A stretch of 64,000 bases of DNA from Lutibacter sp. B2. GTDB taxonomy: Bacteria > Bacillota > Clostridia > Peptostreptococcales > Thermotaleaceae. This document shows positions 18,409 to 27,820 of the stretch, piece after piece (positions within the stretch are counted from its first letter, which is position 1; every line of letters starts with the position of its first letter). A program made the translations under genes and the position numbers. Location of the stretch: the NCBI GenBank assembly GCA_015686845.1, contig JADPRS010000009.1, forward strand, positions 41,517-105,516, in the 5' to 3' direction. The notes beneath the pieces are model-generated. The model did not search any database. It was not told the DNA's origin and saw only the letters and a program-made list of their open reading frames with translations.

Positions 18409-18888
18409 TTACTTATGATCAATAAATACGCCTCCAATAGATGGGTACTTATTCGTATAGCTAGCTGCAATTTTTTTACTTTGATTTTGTGCTTTACTTT
18501 TCCTAAGGTTTTCTTTTACTTTATCAAATCTTTTGTTCATCTCTACAGTATTTTTTTTATCCAGTTCATCTATTCTTCTTAAAAGCATCATCACATTAGA
18601 AATTTTTTCTTTTAAAATCTTTATTCTTGGAAAAGCATTTACATCGATATCTCCCATAGATGCAATTCCTAAATCACTTTTTAATTTTTCAAGTTGTGTT
18701 AAAAAATTTATATCCATCTTGTTAATCTGATCCATAATACTTTGCTTTTGTTCGTTTATTTTATCAAGTTCTTCCATATCCTCTTTCTCTATAGCATCTT
18801 GCTGTGTGAAAGCAATCTTTACTATTTTTTTTAATTCATTTTCTTTTTCACAACAAAGATCAATTAAAGGTTCAATATTATTTTTCAT
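18409..18888 (-). CDS. FliT/FlgN-like flagellar chaperone
   Basis: This 159-residue protein is almost entirely charged alpha-helix (LCCEKENELKKIVKIAFTQQ, RIKILKEKISNVMMLLRRIDELD). It has no enzyme motif and has the low-complexity coiled-coil look of flagellar type III chaperones. It starts 4 nt after fliS ends, where fliT lies in Bacillus, so it is probably the chaperone of the filament cap FliD. FliT proteins diverge fast, so the assignment rests mainly on position. The last 20 residues (YTNKYPSIGGVFIDHK) are non-helical. Confidence 0.6.
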   Translation of the reverse strand: MKNNIEPLIDLCCEKENELKKIVKIAFTQQDAIEKEDMEELDKINEQKQSIMDQINKMDINFLTQLEKLKSDLGIASMGDIDVNAFPRIKILKEKISNVMMLLRRIDELDKKNTVEMNKRFDKVKENLRKSKAQNQSKKIAASYTNKYPSIGGVFIDHK

Positions 18889-18891
18889 TTT

Positions 18892-19290
18892 TTATCTTCC
18901 CTTTTTATTTTTTGAAGCTATTTCCATAGCCTGCTTCCAAGTATCTCTTAACTCTGTAACCATCTCTAATACTTCTTTTAATATATCTGCATTCTTCTCA
19001 ATATTTGCAGCTACTAATCTATCCGAGAAGTAATCATATAATCTTCTGTATCCCTTAGAAACATCATATGCCATATCTAATGTAGCATTTAATTCATTGA
19101 TTATAGCATTTGCACGCATAATTGCATTGTGTGATTTTTGAATGTTCTTTTGTTCAATAAATATCATACCTTGATTAATAAACTTGATCGCTCCATTATA
19201 AAGCATCAATGTAAGTTCTTGTGGTGATGCCTGCATTACATCATTTTGTTTATATTGATTTAATCCTGCATAAGGATTTCTTATTGCCAT
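18892..19290 (-). CDS. fliS: Flagellar export chaperone FliS
   Basis: FliS is a helical-bundle chaperone that binds the C-terminus of flagellin and keeps it unpolymerised before export. It has the characteristic NPYAGLNQYKQNDVMQASPQELTLMLY start, with core QASPQELTLMLYNGAIKF, and DRLVAANIEKNADILKEV near the end. The ATG at 19290 is chosen because GGGTGGAG lies 6 nt upstream and the gene then begins 17 nt after fliD. The longer frame would overlap fliD. A second FliS-like gene lies upstream beside the flagellin. Confidence 0.95.
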   Translation of the reverse strand: MAIRNPYAGLNQYKQNDVMQASPQELTLMLYNGAIKFINQGMIFIEQKNIQKSHNAIMRANAIINELNATLDMAYDVSKGYRRLYDYFSDRLVAANIEKNADILKEVLEMVTELRDTWKQAMEIASKNKKGR

Positions 19291-19307
19291 ATTCATCTCC
19301 ACCCTTT

Positions 19308-20963
19308 CTACATAGCACCTAATTGGCCTGCTAACCATGAACTTTGTGAATTCATTTTACTTAATGCTTGTTCCATAGCAGAAAATTTTTTCCAATATCT
19401 TCCTTCAACACTAGAAAGTCTTGATTCTTCTCTTGATACACTTTTATCAAACTTTAAAATTGCTTCATCTAGTAAACTAATTGAACCTGGTCTTCCTTTT
19501 CCTCCTGTAACGAAGTCAATTAACATACTACTCTTTACCTTTCTATATATATCTGAATTGTCTCCTGTTCCAGATTTGTTGATCATTTCTTTCATTCCAT
19601 CAACCATATCATCATACATACGATTTACAATACCTGATTTTGAAGAATCATTAGCATCTGATGGAGCAAATAATAAATCTAGAACTGCTTTTGGATCTTC
19701 CTTTATTTTTGCCTTTAGTCCTGTATCTGGATCCTCACTAATTACTAATTTCCCTTTATCTTTCCAACTCCCTGTTGTGATACCTATCTCAAAGAGTTGA
19801 TCAAAAGCACCATCACCTTCATTTGATGGAGCATACAATCCACTTCTTGCCGTTTGCATTAATTTATCAATATATTCGTCATTTCTAAGAAGTCCACTCT
19901 TTGCTTTTCCTTCCCAAAGCTTTATGTCGTCTTCCTTCATCGCTTCTTTCTCTTCTGCTGTAAGTGGCTTGAAGTCTCTATATCTCTTTTCTGATGTTTT
20001 TTTATTTAGATTTTCTATTAATTCATTATATTTATTTACAAAGCCTTTTATTTTATCATATACGCCGTCTACATCTGTATCTACTTTTATTGTAATTTCA
20101 TCTGCTGATATTGAATTCAAATTAAAATTTATTCCATTTACACTAATATTATTTGATGGATACTCTAGATTTTTTGCTCCATCAAAATCTATTTTAGCAT
20201 TGGTTCCTTTTACTTCTGTTAATGTATCTACAAAAATAGGTGTTAAACCATCATCCTTAAGTACTTTAAACTTATTTGTTGCTCCAACAAATAAGTTTTC
20301 TGAATCATTTGTAATTAAAATTTTGGCATTTTCACCAGTTTCCTTGGTAGATAAAAACAATCTCCCATTTACATCATCAAAGTTGGCTTGAAGCCCTAAC
20401 GATTCTCCATCTTCAGAAGCATTGTTAATAGCAGCTACTAATTTACCTACTGTATTTATGTCATCAGGGTTACTACTTGGATCTGTCGGATCTGTAGCTT
20501 TAAAATCAATCGTTTTTGTTTTATCTCCAACTTTGAAAGTTATAGATCCATCAGCAATACCTAATTCACTTAACTTTGTACTACTAGTAGCTCCTACCTT
20601 AACAGGCGATTGACTAGCTACCTTAACCCCTTCAGCAAGCTGTGTCACTTTAATGTTATGTGTTCCTTCTGTCGCTTTGGCACTAGCTGTTGCAGTAAAA
20701 ACACTTTCATCGGAAGATGTAGCCTTCTTAACCCAAGTCAGTGAATCCACTGTTTTACTATAGCTATAAGTACCAAATAATTCTGTTTTCGTATCTAAAA
20801 TAAATTGTGCAATAGATTTATTAGTTTCATTGTACTGTTCTTGTTTCCATACTGAAAGCTGTTTACTCTGGTTAATTTTATCTAACTTTACACGCTCAGC
20901 CTTCATAATGTCCTTGACCATAGTCTCTGTATCCATCCCAGATGCAATTCCAGAAATACGCAT
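19308..20963 (-). CDS. fliD: Flagellar hook-associated protein 2 (filament cap) FliD
   Basis: FliD forms the cap under which flagellin polymerises. The N-terminus MRISGIASGMDTETMVKDIM is typical (RISGIASGMDTE core). A FliD-type Flagellin_IN motif lies around residues 140-225, and the C-terminal helix ends with EQALSKMNSQSSWLAGQLG. At 551 residues it is full length. A strong AAAGGGGG precedes the ATG. It is second to flaG in the flaG-fliD-fliS-fliT operon, with gaps of 15-17 nt. Confidence 0.95.
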   Translation of the reverse strand: MRISGIASGMDTETMVKDIMKAERVKLDKINQSKQLSVWKQEQYNETNKSIAQFILDTKTELFGTYSYSKTVDSLTWVKKATSSDESVFTATASAKATEGTHNIKVTQLAEGVKVASQSPVKVGATSSTKLSELGIADGSITFKVGDKTKTIDFKATDPTDPSSNPDDINTVGKLVAAINNASEDGESLGLQANFDDVNGRLFLSTKETGENAKILITNDSENLFVGATNKFKVLKDDGLTPIFVDTLTEVKGTNAKIDFDGAKNLEYPSNNISVNGINFNLNSISADEITIKVDTDVDGVYDKIKGFVNKYNELIENLNKKTSEKRYRDFKPLTAEEKEAMKEDDIKLWEGKAKSGLLRNDEYIDKLMQTARSGLYAPSNEGDGAFDQLFEIGITTGSWKDKGKLVISEDPDTGLKAKIKEDPKAVLDLLFAPSDANDSSKSGIVNRMYDDMVDGMKEMINKSGTGDNSDIYRKVKSSMLIDFVTGGKGRPGSISLLDEAILKFDKSVSREESRLSSVEGRYWKKFSAMEQALSKMNSQSSWLAGQLGAM

Positions 20964-20978
20964 ATTGATACCCCCTTT

Positions 20979-21332
20979 CTATGCCTTTTTATCTACAAAC
21001 AATCCTGCTTTCTCCATCATGTCAGCTACCATATCAAGGATCTTTTTTGATGGAATTTCTCTAATTACTTCTTTAGTAGTATCATCAATAACTTTCACCA
21101 TAATTTGTTTTGTCTTTTCATGAATAGAAAATTTAAGATCTATATTCGTTATTTTCAAATCTTTATTCTCTTTCTCAATGCTTTTAATCAACTGCTTTTC
21201 TCCTGGAAAACTACCTTTTTTTTCTTCAGATATATTTTCTTTTTGTTGCACTTGTTCAATATTTACAGTTCTTTGATTATTTTGCGATCGATATTGCATT
21301 TGAGTATTCATGCTATTTCCTTCAATTTCCAT
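20979..21332 (-). CDS. flaG: FlaG family flagellar protein
   Basis: The C-terminal half carries the FlaG domain: LKFSIHEKTKQIMVKVIDD, followed by TKEVIREIPSKKILDMVA, a conserved signature. The N-terminal 50 residues are polar and disordered. FlaG proteins influence filament length. The ATG at 21332 has AAAGGAGG 8 nt upstream; the frame extends further without a site. It directly precedes fliD, as yvyC does in Bacillus. Confidence 0.93.
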   Translation of the reverse strand: MEIEGNSMNTQMQYRSQNNQRTVNIEQVQQKENISEEKKGSFPGEKQLIKSIEKENKDLKITNIDLKFSIHEKTKQIMVKVIDDTTKEVIREIPSKKILDMVADMMEKAGLFVDKKA

Positions 21333-21355
21333 ATCTATACACCTCCTTTTATATT

Positions 21356-21826
21356 TTATCTCCGCCCCCATTTATCTCTATTGTCATTTATATAATCATT
21401 TAATTGATTTCTACCATAAGTAGCTCCTGCTATGATTTCTGTCTTATTTGTGTTTTCTGAAAGGTTTTTTTCAAATTCTTTTTTTTCTAACTCCTGCCAT
21501 GCTTCATAAAGTGGCCTTAGAATCTTAATACATTCTTCAAATAAACCTTTATCTTTTTCTAGTATTCCTTTTGTAATTTGATTATTTATGTATATAAATA
21601 AACTTCTAAGATTATTTGCTATATCATTATGGCCCTTTGCAGTCGCTATAAACTCAGCTAATATATTCTTAGCCTTATCTACATTTTCTTCAAAGCTTGT
21701 ATTATCTTTTTCTTCTATATTCAATAGACACGCTTTTAGTGTATCTATTAATCCTTCATACAAAATCACTACTAATCCTGCTTCATTGGCAGTAGCAATT
21801 CTGCTGGCTAAATGTTTTTTATTCAT
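21356..21826 (-). CDS. Second FliS-like flagellin chaperone
   Basis: This 156-residue helical protein has ANEAGLVVILYEGLIDTLKAC, which matches the FliS pattern (ASPxxLxLMLYxGxIxxxxxA), and a later LYEAWQELEK segment. It starts 16 nt after the large flagellin gene. It therefore looks like a flagellin-dedicated FliS paralog rather than a duplicate of the downstream fliS, from which it is clearly divergent. The C-terminal 25 residues are basic and unmatched. Confidence 0.7.
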   Translation of the reverse strand: MNKKHLASRIATANEAGLVVILYEGLIDTLKACLLNIEEKDNTSFEENVDKAKNILAEFIATAKGHNDIANNLRSLFIYINNQITKGILEKDKGLFEECIKILRPLYEAWQELEKKEFEKNLSENTNKTEIIAGATYGRNQLNDYINDNRDKWGRR

Positions 21827-21842
21827 TATCTATCCCTCACTC

Positions 21843-24305
21843 TTATTGCAATAATTGTAGGATTGACTGTGGACGTTGATTTGCTTGAGCCATCATTGCC
21901 GTTCCTGCTTGCTGAAGAATATTTAGTTTTGTGAATTCTGACATTTCTAGTGCCATATCTGCATCTTCAATTCTAGACAATGCTGCGGTCAAATTTTCTG
22001 CTGCATTATCAATATTTGCAATGGTATGATCCAAACGATTTTGATATGCTCCTAGTGTTGCACGAGAATTTGAAATTATTTCTATCGCTTTATCAATCTT
22101 GTTTAAGCAAAAATCTATATTCTCCTGTTTTGTAACATCTAATGCAACCTCAGTTAGTTCCTCACTACTTCCATCATTTATATTAGCAGCTTTACTATAT
22201 CCTTCTTCTCCCGATTTTCCTGTGATTCCTAATTCTAATGCACGCATATCTCCAATTGCAATCGTAAACCCTTGACCTTCATTAGCTCCAATTTGTAATC
22301 TCGTGTTATGATCTTTATCAAATCCATCTTCGATTGCAATATCATTACCTTCTAGACCACCAATATTTGCATTTACTATTATTTTAGTATTTTTCAACGT
22401 AAGATTTGCAAGATCCTTACCTGTTGCTTGTCCAGGTTTTTCTTCTAATTTTAGAGTATCCGTTCCCTGCTTTGATGCAGTAAATCTTACATTTGAAGCA
22501 TTTACTGCAAGAACTAAACTATCTAGTTGTTCTTCTATACTTGTCCCCACATTAAATTGACCTAAACTAGCCTTAGCATCTTTCTCAACAGCCGTATAAG
22601 TATTCCCATCTATAGCAATCTTATCTCCTACAGAAAATACTTCTGTAATCTGATAATCATATATACCAAGAGATTCAGCTACCCCTCCAGATAAAAGATC
22701 AGTAATAGGTGCATTTGTTGCATCTGATCCTTTTATCTCTGAACCAGTATATAATGAAGTCAATTTAGTAGGATCAATACTTTTGATATCTGCATCAGCA
22801 GCTCCTGTAAAAACGAGACCTTGTAAAGCAGTATCTATAAGTGCTTTAGTATTCTTGCTGGCATCATCTTTGGCTAGTTTAATAGTGATTGTATCCGTAC
22901 CATCGAAAGCAACATCCAAATCATCTGTAGTATTTGATTCTATTTTAACCTTTAATTTATTTGCTTTTTCCCCATTTTCTGAGCCAGCACTAATTGTAAG
23001 TTTATTTGTACCATCTAAATCAAACTCATATTTTGCCTCAGCTACAGGTATACTATTTGCTTTTTTCGCTACATTCGCCACGGTCTTACCCGCTCCAATT
23101 GGCTCACTTAACGTTACACCCTCTAATTCTGGGCCTGCTTGTTTAATGATACTACTAATCAATACAGAAACCTTTTCATCATTATTATCATGTTCTAATG
23201 CATCCCTTAGATTTACGCCTATAACCGAACCATTATACTCTCCACTTATAGAATTATAAAATTCTATACTTTTTCCATTAATGGTCATCCCTTTTCCTAT
23301 AAGGTCTTGAATATTTTTATTTGTAGCTGTTTCATCCGCACCTTCTAAGGAATTAAAATCAAACTCTTTACTTGCCTTAACATTCTCTATTTTTCCTATA
23401 GCACTGTCTCCACTTCCTGAAGATAATGCACCTGTAGCTAATGGTGCTGGTGTATAAGTAGCTGCCTTAATCTCTCCTTTATCACCTGTGTATTCTCCTG
23501 TAGCAGTAATCGTAGTTTTATCCGTACCATCAAAATTAATCGTATAGTTATCTTTAAGCTTCGGATTATTTGACACAACAGCATCCAATGCATTTTTTAA
23601 TGCTTTTGCACTTCCTGCCTCACTAGCAGGATCATCCATATTTACTTTTATTTTATTGGGCACTGACAATATATCTACATCATATGCATCCAATGCATTT
23701 TTTGAATTGGCATCATGCGCTTGAAATAATACCTCGATTTTTTGACCATTTAACTCTAATTCTAATTTATCTCCGTCAGAAGCAGGTTTACCCGTGTCCC
23801 ACTGAAAACTTTGCTCAGCATTTATATTCTTTACAACTCCACCTTCTAATTTCGAATCATAAAACTGAACTGTGTCACGATTTGAAACATCTCCCTTTAA
23901 TAGGCTTTGTTTATTGTATTCTGTTGTATTCCCAATACGATTAATTTCAGAAGTAAGCTGATTTATTTCATCCTGAATAGTCTTACGATCATCATCGCTT
24001 AATGTTCCAGTACCTGCTTGCACAGTAAGTTCTCTCATTCTTTGCAGTATACTATGGACTTCATTTAATGCACCTTCTGCCGTTTGTATCAATGATACAC
24101 CGTCTAATGAATTTCTAGATGCCATTCTCAATCCTTTGATTTGACTATGCATCTTCTCGGAAATAGCCATTCCCGCTGCATCATCTGATGCTCTATTAAT
24201 TCTCTTTCCAGAAGATAATTTTTCTAAAACTTTAGAAGTTCTATCACTGTTCAAAGTTAACAATCTATGGGCATTCATAGCAGATAGATTGTGATTAATT
24301 CTCAT
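21843..24305 (-). CDS. hag: Flagellin, 820-residue form
   Basis: This is the structural subunit of the filament. Conserved D0/D1 parts are at both ends: N-terminal INHNLSAMNAHRLLT and SSGKRINRASDDAAGMAISE, and C-terminal ATLGAYQNRLDHTIANIDN with ADMALEMSEFTKLNILQQAG. Between about residues 150 and 720 is a very long Thr/Ser/Asn-rich surface domain unrelated to that of the second flagellin. One cysteine (context NIDFCLNK), unusual for a flagellin, lies at the start of the C-terminal D1 helix. Transcription is probably from the sigma-28-type promoter just upstream. Maf and the pse genes nearby suggest glycosylation of the surface domain. Confidence 0.95.
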   Translation of the reverse strand: MRINHNLSAMNAHRLLTLNSDRTSKVLEKLSSGKRINRASDDAAGMAISEKMHSQIKGLRMASRNSLDGVSLIQTAEGALNEVHSILQRMRELTVQAGTGTLSDDDRKTIQDEINQLTSEINRIGNTTEYNKQSLLKGDVSNRDTVQFYDSKLEGGVVKNINAEQSFQWDTGKPASDGDKLELELNGQKIEVLFQAHDANSKNALDAYDVDILSVPNKIKVNMDDPASEAGSAKALKNALDAVVSNNPKLKDNYTINFDGTDKTTITATGEYTGDKGEIKAATYTPAPLATGALSSGSGDSAIGKIENVKASKEFDFNSLEGADETATNKNIQDLIGKGMTINGKSIEFYNSISGEYNGSVIGVNLRDALEHDNNDEKVSVLISSIIKQAGPELEGVTLSEPIGAGKTVANVAKKANSIPVAEAKYEFDLDGTNKLTISAGSENGEKANKLKVKIESNTTDDLDVAFDGTDTITIKLAKDDASKNTKALIDTALQGLVFTGAADADIKSIDPTKLTSLYTGSEIKGSDATNAPITDLLSGGVAESLGIYDYQITEVFSVGDKIAIDGNTYTAVEKDAKASLGQFNVGTSIEEQLDSLVLAVNASNVRFTASKQGTDTLKLEEKPGQATGKDLANLTLKNTKIIVNANIGGLEGNDIAIEDGFDKDHNTRLQIGANEGQGFTIAIGDMRALELGITGKSGEEGYSKAANINDGSSEELTEVALDVTKQENIDFCLNKIDKAIEIISNSRATLGAYQNRLDHTIANIDNAAENLTAALSRIEDADMALEMSEFTKLNILQQAGTAMMAQANQRPQSILQLLQ

Positions 24306-24340
24306 ATTCTTTTTTCCTCCTCTGTATACCTTTACTCATA

Positions 24341-24368
24341 TTATCGGACTATTTTACAAATCCCTTTA
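24341..24368 (-). promoter_or_regulatory. Sigma-28 (SigD-type) promoter of the 820-aa flagellin
   Basis: TAAA (24368-24365), a 16-bp gap and TCCGATAA (24348-24341) on the minus strand, 36 bp before the start codon. One mismatch to GCCGATAA. Confidence 0.7.
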
Positions 24369-24371
24369 TAC

Positions 24372-24572
24372 TTATATATCTTCCTCTGCTTTATCTATAA
24401 AATTTATTAATTTTCCAACCACCTTATAAAAGTTTTCTGGTAACTTGTCTTTTTTTTCAGAATATCCACTGACCTGATCTTCAGCCTTTTCTTCCATATC
24501 TGGCATTGTGGCATATGCTTTTTGAATTTTCTTTTTTAATAAAAACTTTCTTTTCCAATCTAAATCATTCAT
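24372..24572 (-). CDS. Small charged protein, 66 aa, flagellar locus
   Basis: A 66-residue Lys/Glu-rich soluble protein (MNDLDWKRKFLLKKK...) with a likely C-terminal helix (FYKVVGKLINFIDKAEED). AGGAGG is ideally spaced and the gene starts 23 nt after the FliK-like gene, so both probably share a transcript. It lies directly before the flagellin promoter. No family recognised; a flagellar accessory role is inferred from position only. Confidence 0.55.
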   Translation of the reverse strand: MNDLDWKRKFLLKKKIQKAYATMPDMEEKAEDQVSGYSEKKDKLPENFYKVVGKLINFIDKAEEDI

Positions 24573-24595
24573 CCATTTTCCTCCTGCACAATCTT

Positions 24596-27163
24596 TTAAA
24601 TCTTCATATCTAATATTGCATTATTTAACCCATTGTCTTTATTAGATATTTCATTTAAAAGATTTGGTGTTTCCCTTACAGAAAAATCAATTCCTTCCAA
24701 TTTATATCCTATTTTTTTCATTTCATCCCTTAAAAATGGAACATACTTTTCAAGCCTTTCTCTTGCTTCTAACCCCTCCACACCAACTTCAACTGCTACT
24801 GCATCATTTTTCATATTCAACTTCATTCCTACCTGCCCTAATTTACGAGTATCCAAATTAATAAAAATAGTAGTAGCCTCATCGCGATCTTTCTTCGAAA
24901 TTCCATCAGCATCATTCACATAAATCTGCAAATTCTTTATTTCATCTCCCATAAGTACAGGAAACTGCATCAAATTCATATTTTTATTTAACTTTTTCTG
25001 CATTTCAAGTGCATCAATTAAAGCTTTTACATATTCGTTAGATTCTTTATTATTCTCTTGTGAAAATTCCATATCCTGCTTCATATTCCCTACATGCTGT
25101 ATCAAATCTTTATATGAATCCTCTACCGTAGAATCTCCATTTTTCAACTTTTCAGATACAGCTTTTGATAACTTATCAAGCTTTTTAAACTGCATTTCCC
25201 AAACATTTGCCATCCCTTGATTCATAAACTTTATACACGACGAAATCTTATGCCCAAATTGCTCCACATTTTTTAAAAACATAGAGACATTTTGTATTTC
25301 ATCAAGGGAAAATTTCATCTCATTCTTTAATAGAAGAGGAATAATCGTCTCTTTTTCTTTTCCAATATTTTTGATCGTTTGAATCAATCCATTTACTGTT
25401 TCTTTTTTACTTTTCAGAATTTCTTCATCCATCTTATCTATTGGCATATGAAGTACGTCTTTTCTCTTTCTCATACAATCTAATACCATAGAAGCTGACA
25501 ACTTTTGTCTTACACGATTATACTGATTTGTAATTTCATTTATTATGTTTTTATTCATTTCTTTCTTATCTATATCGCTTCTATGATTGTTTTCTTTTTT
25601 CCATTGATCATGTACTTTCTCAACAGTACCCAAAGTCATGGAAACTCCTTTAGAAAGATGAAAATCAATATAGTTTGGATTAAGGCTCTTTATTTTATCA
25701 AAAATCCTACTTACATCAAATATTCTCTCTATCCCCTTCTTAACATTAAAATCAGTCTGAGTATTTTTAAAAGTCTCTATATCCGGTTTTGATACTTCTG
25801 TTACTTTTACTGATTTCTTATTAAATATAACTCTTTCAACATTTTTCAAATCAAAATCCGCATCATTTTTTAAAAGCTTAATTAAATCAGATACCTTTAT
25901 CTCCTTTAATGTCTCTAGTCTAGTCTGAATCTCTTCTATCTTTACCTTATCACCGATTTCTTTAGGCACTACATGATCTATATCCTTTAGGCTATCTACC
26001 ATGTATCTAATATCATCTTTTTCTAAATCAATTCCTAGATCCATTAAAGCAGATGCTTTATCCCCATCCAAATTATGTAAGATATCCTTCAACGCTTTTT
26101 TCATATCTATTACTTCATTTATGTTAGATCCATTAATATCTACTTTAGCAATAATCAATTCTTTCGCCATAGCAATATTTTCTTTTGAAGGCGTAATATC
26201 TAAAGCTTCTAACCTTGAAATAATGTCTTTTTCTACTCTCGATAAATCCTTTTCAGTAATAGTTTTAGCATCAATTCCACTCTCTTCATATGCTTTTGAA
26301 ACAAAATCCGAAACCCCTTCTGACACTTCTATTTTTCCTTTTTTCATGCTGTATTTGCTATTATACAACTGATCAATACTCATGGTCTTTTGTTCCTTTA
26401 CTGCTTCTACAAAAACAGTATCGTCTACATCTTTTAATTTCCCTAGCTTATAAAATGTACGATGAACTTTTTCAATATTTTCTTTTGTAATATTTATTTT
26501 CTCTTTGTGTAGTGACTTTATAATATCTGTAATGTCTTTTCCCATCTTACTTCCATAGATTTCTTTTGCTATTTTCTCTGCATCATCCGTAGTCAAATCT
26601 TTCTTAAGTCCTATCATCTTAAGAAAAGAAACTGATTTCTTTTCATCCTTTTTTATAGACTCTACCGCTTTTGCAATCTTATCAATAGAATCATTCCTAA
26701 GATCTATATCTTGTTCTACTAATTTAACAGCATGATCATAGTTTAAGTTCTTTTCTATCGTATCTAGGTACTGTTTCCCAACGGTTATCGTCTGAATATT
26801 TTCTTTACTCGTTTTCATTCCATGGGCCTCTAGATTTTTAATCGTTCTTATACTATTTTCATCTACTGGAAGTCCATAGGACTGAAGGATTTTTTCATAA
26901 TAGCTTTTATTTATTTCTATAGGTTCCTCTTTTTTGTGAATCTTCATATCTATGATTTCAGATTTAGGAATCGTTACCTTTGCACCAATTGGCTCTTTCA
27001 AAGGATTTTTTAATTTGGCATCTACAATTCTATCACCCATATCAATAGAGACAGAATTATCCTTATTCTTAATCAATATTCCCGTAACATCAAATTTCTT
27101 TAGGGGTGCTTTATGATAATTTTTTTCTATTTTATTATATTGTAACTGCTCTAATCCTCTCAA
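24596..27163 (-). CDS. DUF6240-type protein with FliK-like C-terminus
   Basis: This 855-residue soluble protein is mostly charged helix. The first 60 residues look like a small beta domain (FDVTGILIKNKDNSVSIDMG, MGDRIVDAKL). The middle is a chain of repeated helical segments with ENIxxV-type motifs. The last 130 residues resemble the FliK hook-length-control domain: TTIFINLDTRKLGQVGMKLN, a second beta strand pair VAVEVGVEG and an LRDEMKKIGYKLEGIDFSV ending. I recall such proteins as DUF6240 in clostridial flagellar clusters. A TTG start at 27163 fits an AAGGGTGAT site. A role in hook or filament export control is inferred. Confidence 0.65.
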   Translation of the reverse strand: MRGLEQLQYNKIEKNYHKAPLKKFDVTGILIKNKDNSVSIDMGDRIVDAKLKNPLKEPIGAKVTIPKSEIIDMKIHKKEEPIEINKSYYEKILQSYGLPVDENSIRTIKNLEAHGMKTSKENIQTITVGKQYLDTIEKNLNYDHAVKLVEQDIDLRNDSIDKIAKAVESIKKDEKKSVSFLKMIGLKKDLTTDDAEKIAKEIYGSKMGKDITDIIKSLHKEKINITKENIEKVHRTFYKLGKLKDVDDTVFVEAVKEQKTMSIDQLYNSKYSMKKGKIEVSEGVSDFVSKAYEESGIDAKTITEKDLSRVEKDIISRLEALDITPSKENIAMAKELIIAKVDINGSNINEVIDMKKALKDILHNLDGDKASALMDLGIDLEKDDIRYMVDSLKDIDHVVPKEIGDKVKIEEIQTRLETLKEIKVSDLIKLLKNDADFDLKNVERVIFNKKSVKVTEVSKPDIETFKNTQTDFNVKKGIERIFDVSRIFDKIKSLNPNYIDFHLSKGVSMTLGTVEKVHDQWKKENNHRSDIDKKEMNKNIINEITNQYNRVRQKLSASMVLDCMRKRKDVLHMPIDKMDEEILKSKKETVNGLIQTIKNIGKEKETIIPLLLKNEMKFSLDEIQNVSMFLKNVEQFGHKISSCIKFMNQGMANVWEMQFKKLDKLSKAVSEKLKNGDSTVEDSYKDLIQHVGNMKQDMEFSQENNKESNEYVKALIDALEMQKKLNKNMNLMQFPVLMGDEIKNLQIYVNDADGISKKDRDEATTIFINLDTRKLGQVGMKLNMKNDAVAVEVGVEGLEARERLEKYVPFLRDEMKKIGYKLEGIDFSVRETPNLLNEISNKDNGLNNAILDMKI

Positions 27164-27265
27164 CCTTCAATCACCCTTTTCATTTTCTCACTTATTTTAT
27201 CGACATATTCCTCCAGCCTCTTTAGTGATAACGAGATGGTTCTTTGTCACTTAAATAATTTCACT

Positions 27266-27292
27266 TAAACAATTTTTAAAACTTGCCGATAC
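27266..27292 (+). promoter_or_regulatory. Sigma-28 promoter of yaaR
   Basis: TAAA (27266-27269), a 15-bp gap and GCCGATAC (27285-27292) on the plus strand, 37 bp before the yaaR start. Confidence 0.75.
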
Positions 27293-27329
27293 TTTATATA
27301 GATATTATGTTAGAAAGGACGTGTTCTCT

Positions 27330-27776
27330 TTGAACAACATCCAAAAAGTGCAATTCGCAAAAATACAAAAAATGCCATCTATGATGAATAAAGAAAAGGC
27401 TACTAAGAACATATCCTTTAATGAACAATTTGAAAAAATAAAATCTGATGATGTTCGTACTCATTTAGAAAAATTATACGGAAAAATAGTAGATGCATCT
27501 GAAAAGCTTGGAGATAGATTATATATAAAGGATTTGGTAGAATATAAGAATCTTGTAAAAGAGTTTTTAGATGTTTCAGTACAAAATTCTCATGCATTTC
27601 AACAGGATAATTTTCTAGACAGAAGAGGAAGACATAGAGTCCTTTCTCAAGTAAAACAGGTAGATCGAGCACTTGCAGATTTGACCAATGAATTTTTAGG
27701 GCAAGAAACAGACAGAATTTCTGTCGTTAAAAGACTTGATGATATTCGTGGAATGCTTGTAGACACGTTTATGTAA
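27330..27776 (+). CDS. YaaR family (DUF327) protein
   Basis: This is a soluble helical protein of about 148 residues. The family core is visible: SFNEQFEKIKSDDVRTHLEK, LYGKIVDASEKLGDRLYIKDL, VKEFLDVSVQNSHAF, RGRHRVLSQVKQVDRALADL. YaaR function is unknown. Here it is driven by a sigma-28-type promoter and lies inside the flagellar block on the opposite strand, which ties it to motility. The TTG at 27330 is preferred because AAAGGA lies 10 nt upstream; the GTG at 27321 abuts that site. Confidence 0.85.
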   Translation: MNNIQKVQFAKIQKMPSMMNKEKATKNISFNEQFEKIKSDDVRTHLEKLYGKIVDASEKLGDRLYIKDLVEYKNLVKEFLDVSVQNSHAFQQDNFLDRRGRHRVLSQVKQVDRALADLTNEFLGQETDRISVVKRLDDIRGMLVDTFM

Positions 27777-27781
27777 AGCAA

Positions 27782-27813
27782 AGGGACGATTCTTTACCGA
27801 AAGAATCGTCCCT
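27782..27813. repeat. GGGACG palindrome, terminator-like
   Basis: AGGGACGATTCTTT and its exact complement surround a 4-nt loop, between the convergent yaaR and yjfB genes. The GGGACG...CGTCCC ends match the RAYT-associated repeats at 8.8-10 kb and 52.6 kb. It probably also serves as a two-way terminator. Confidence 0.8.
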
Positions 27814-27820
27814 ACTAATT

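Noticed and set aside
22783..23259. Plus-strand ORF opposite the 820-aa flagellin
   Set aside because: Ser/Val-rich antisense shadow of the flagellin repeat region, no ribosome binding site.
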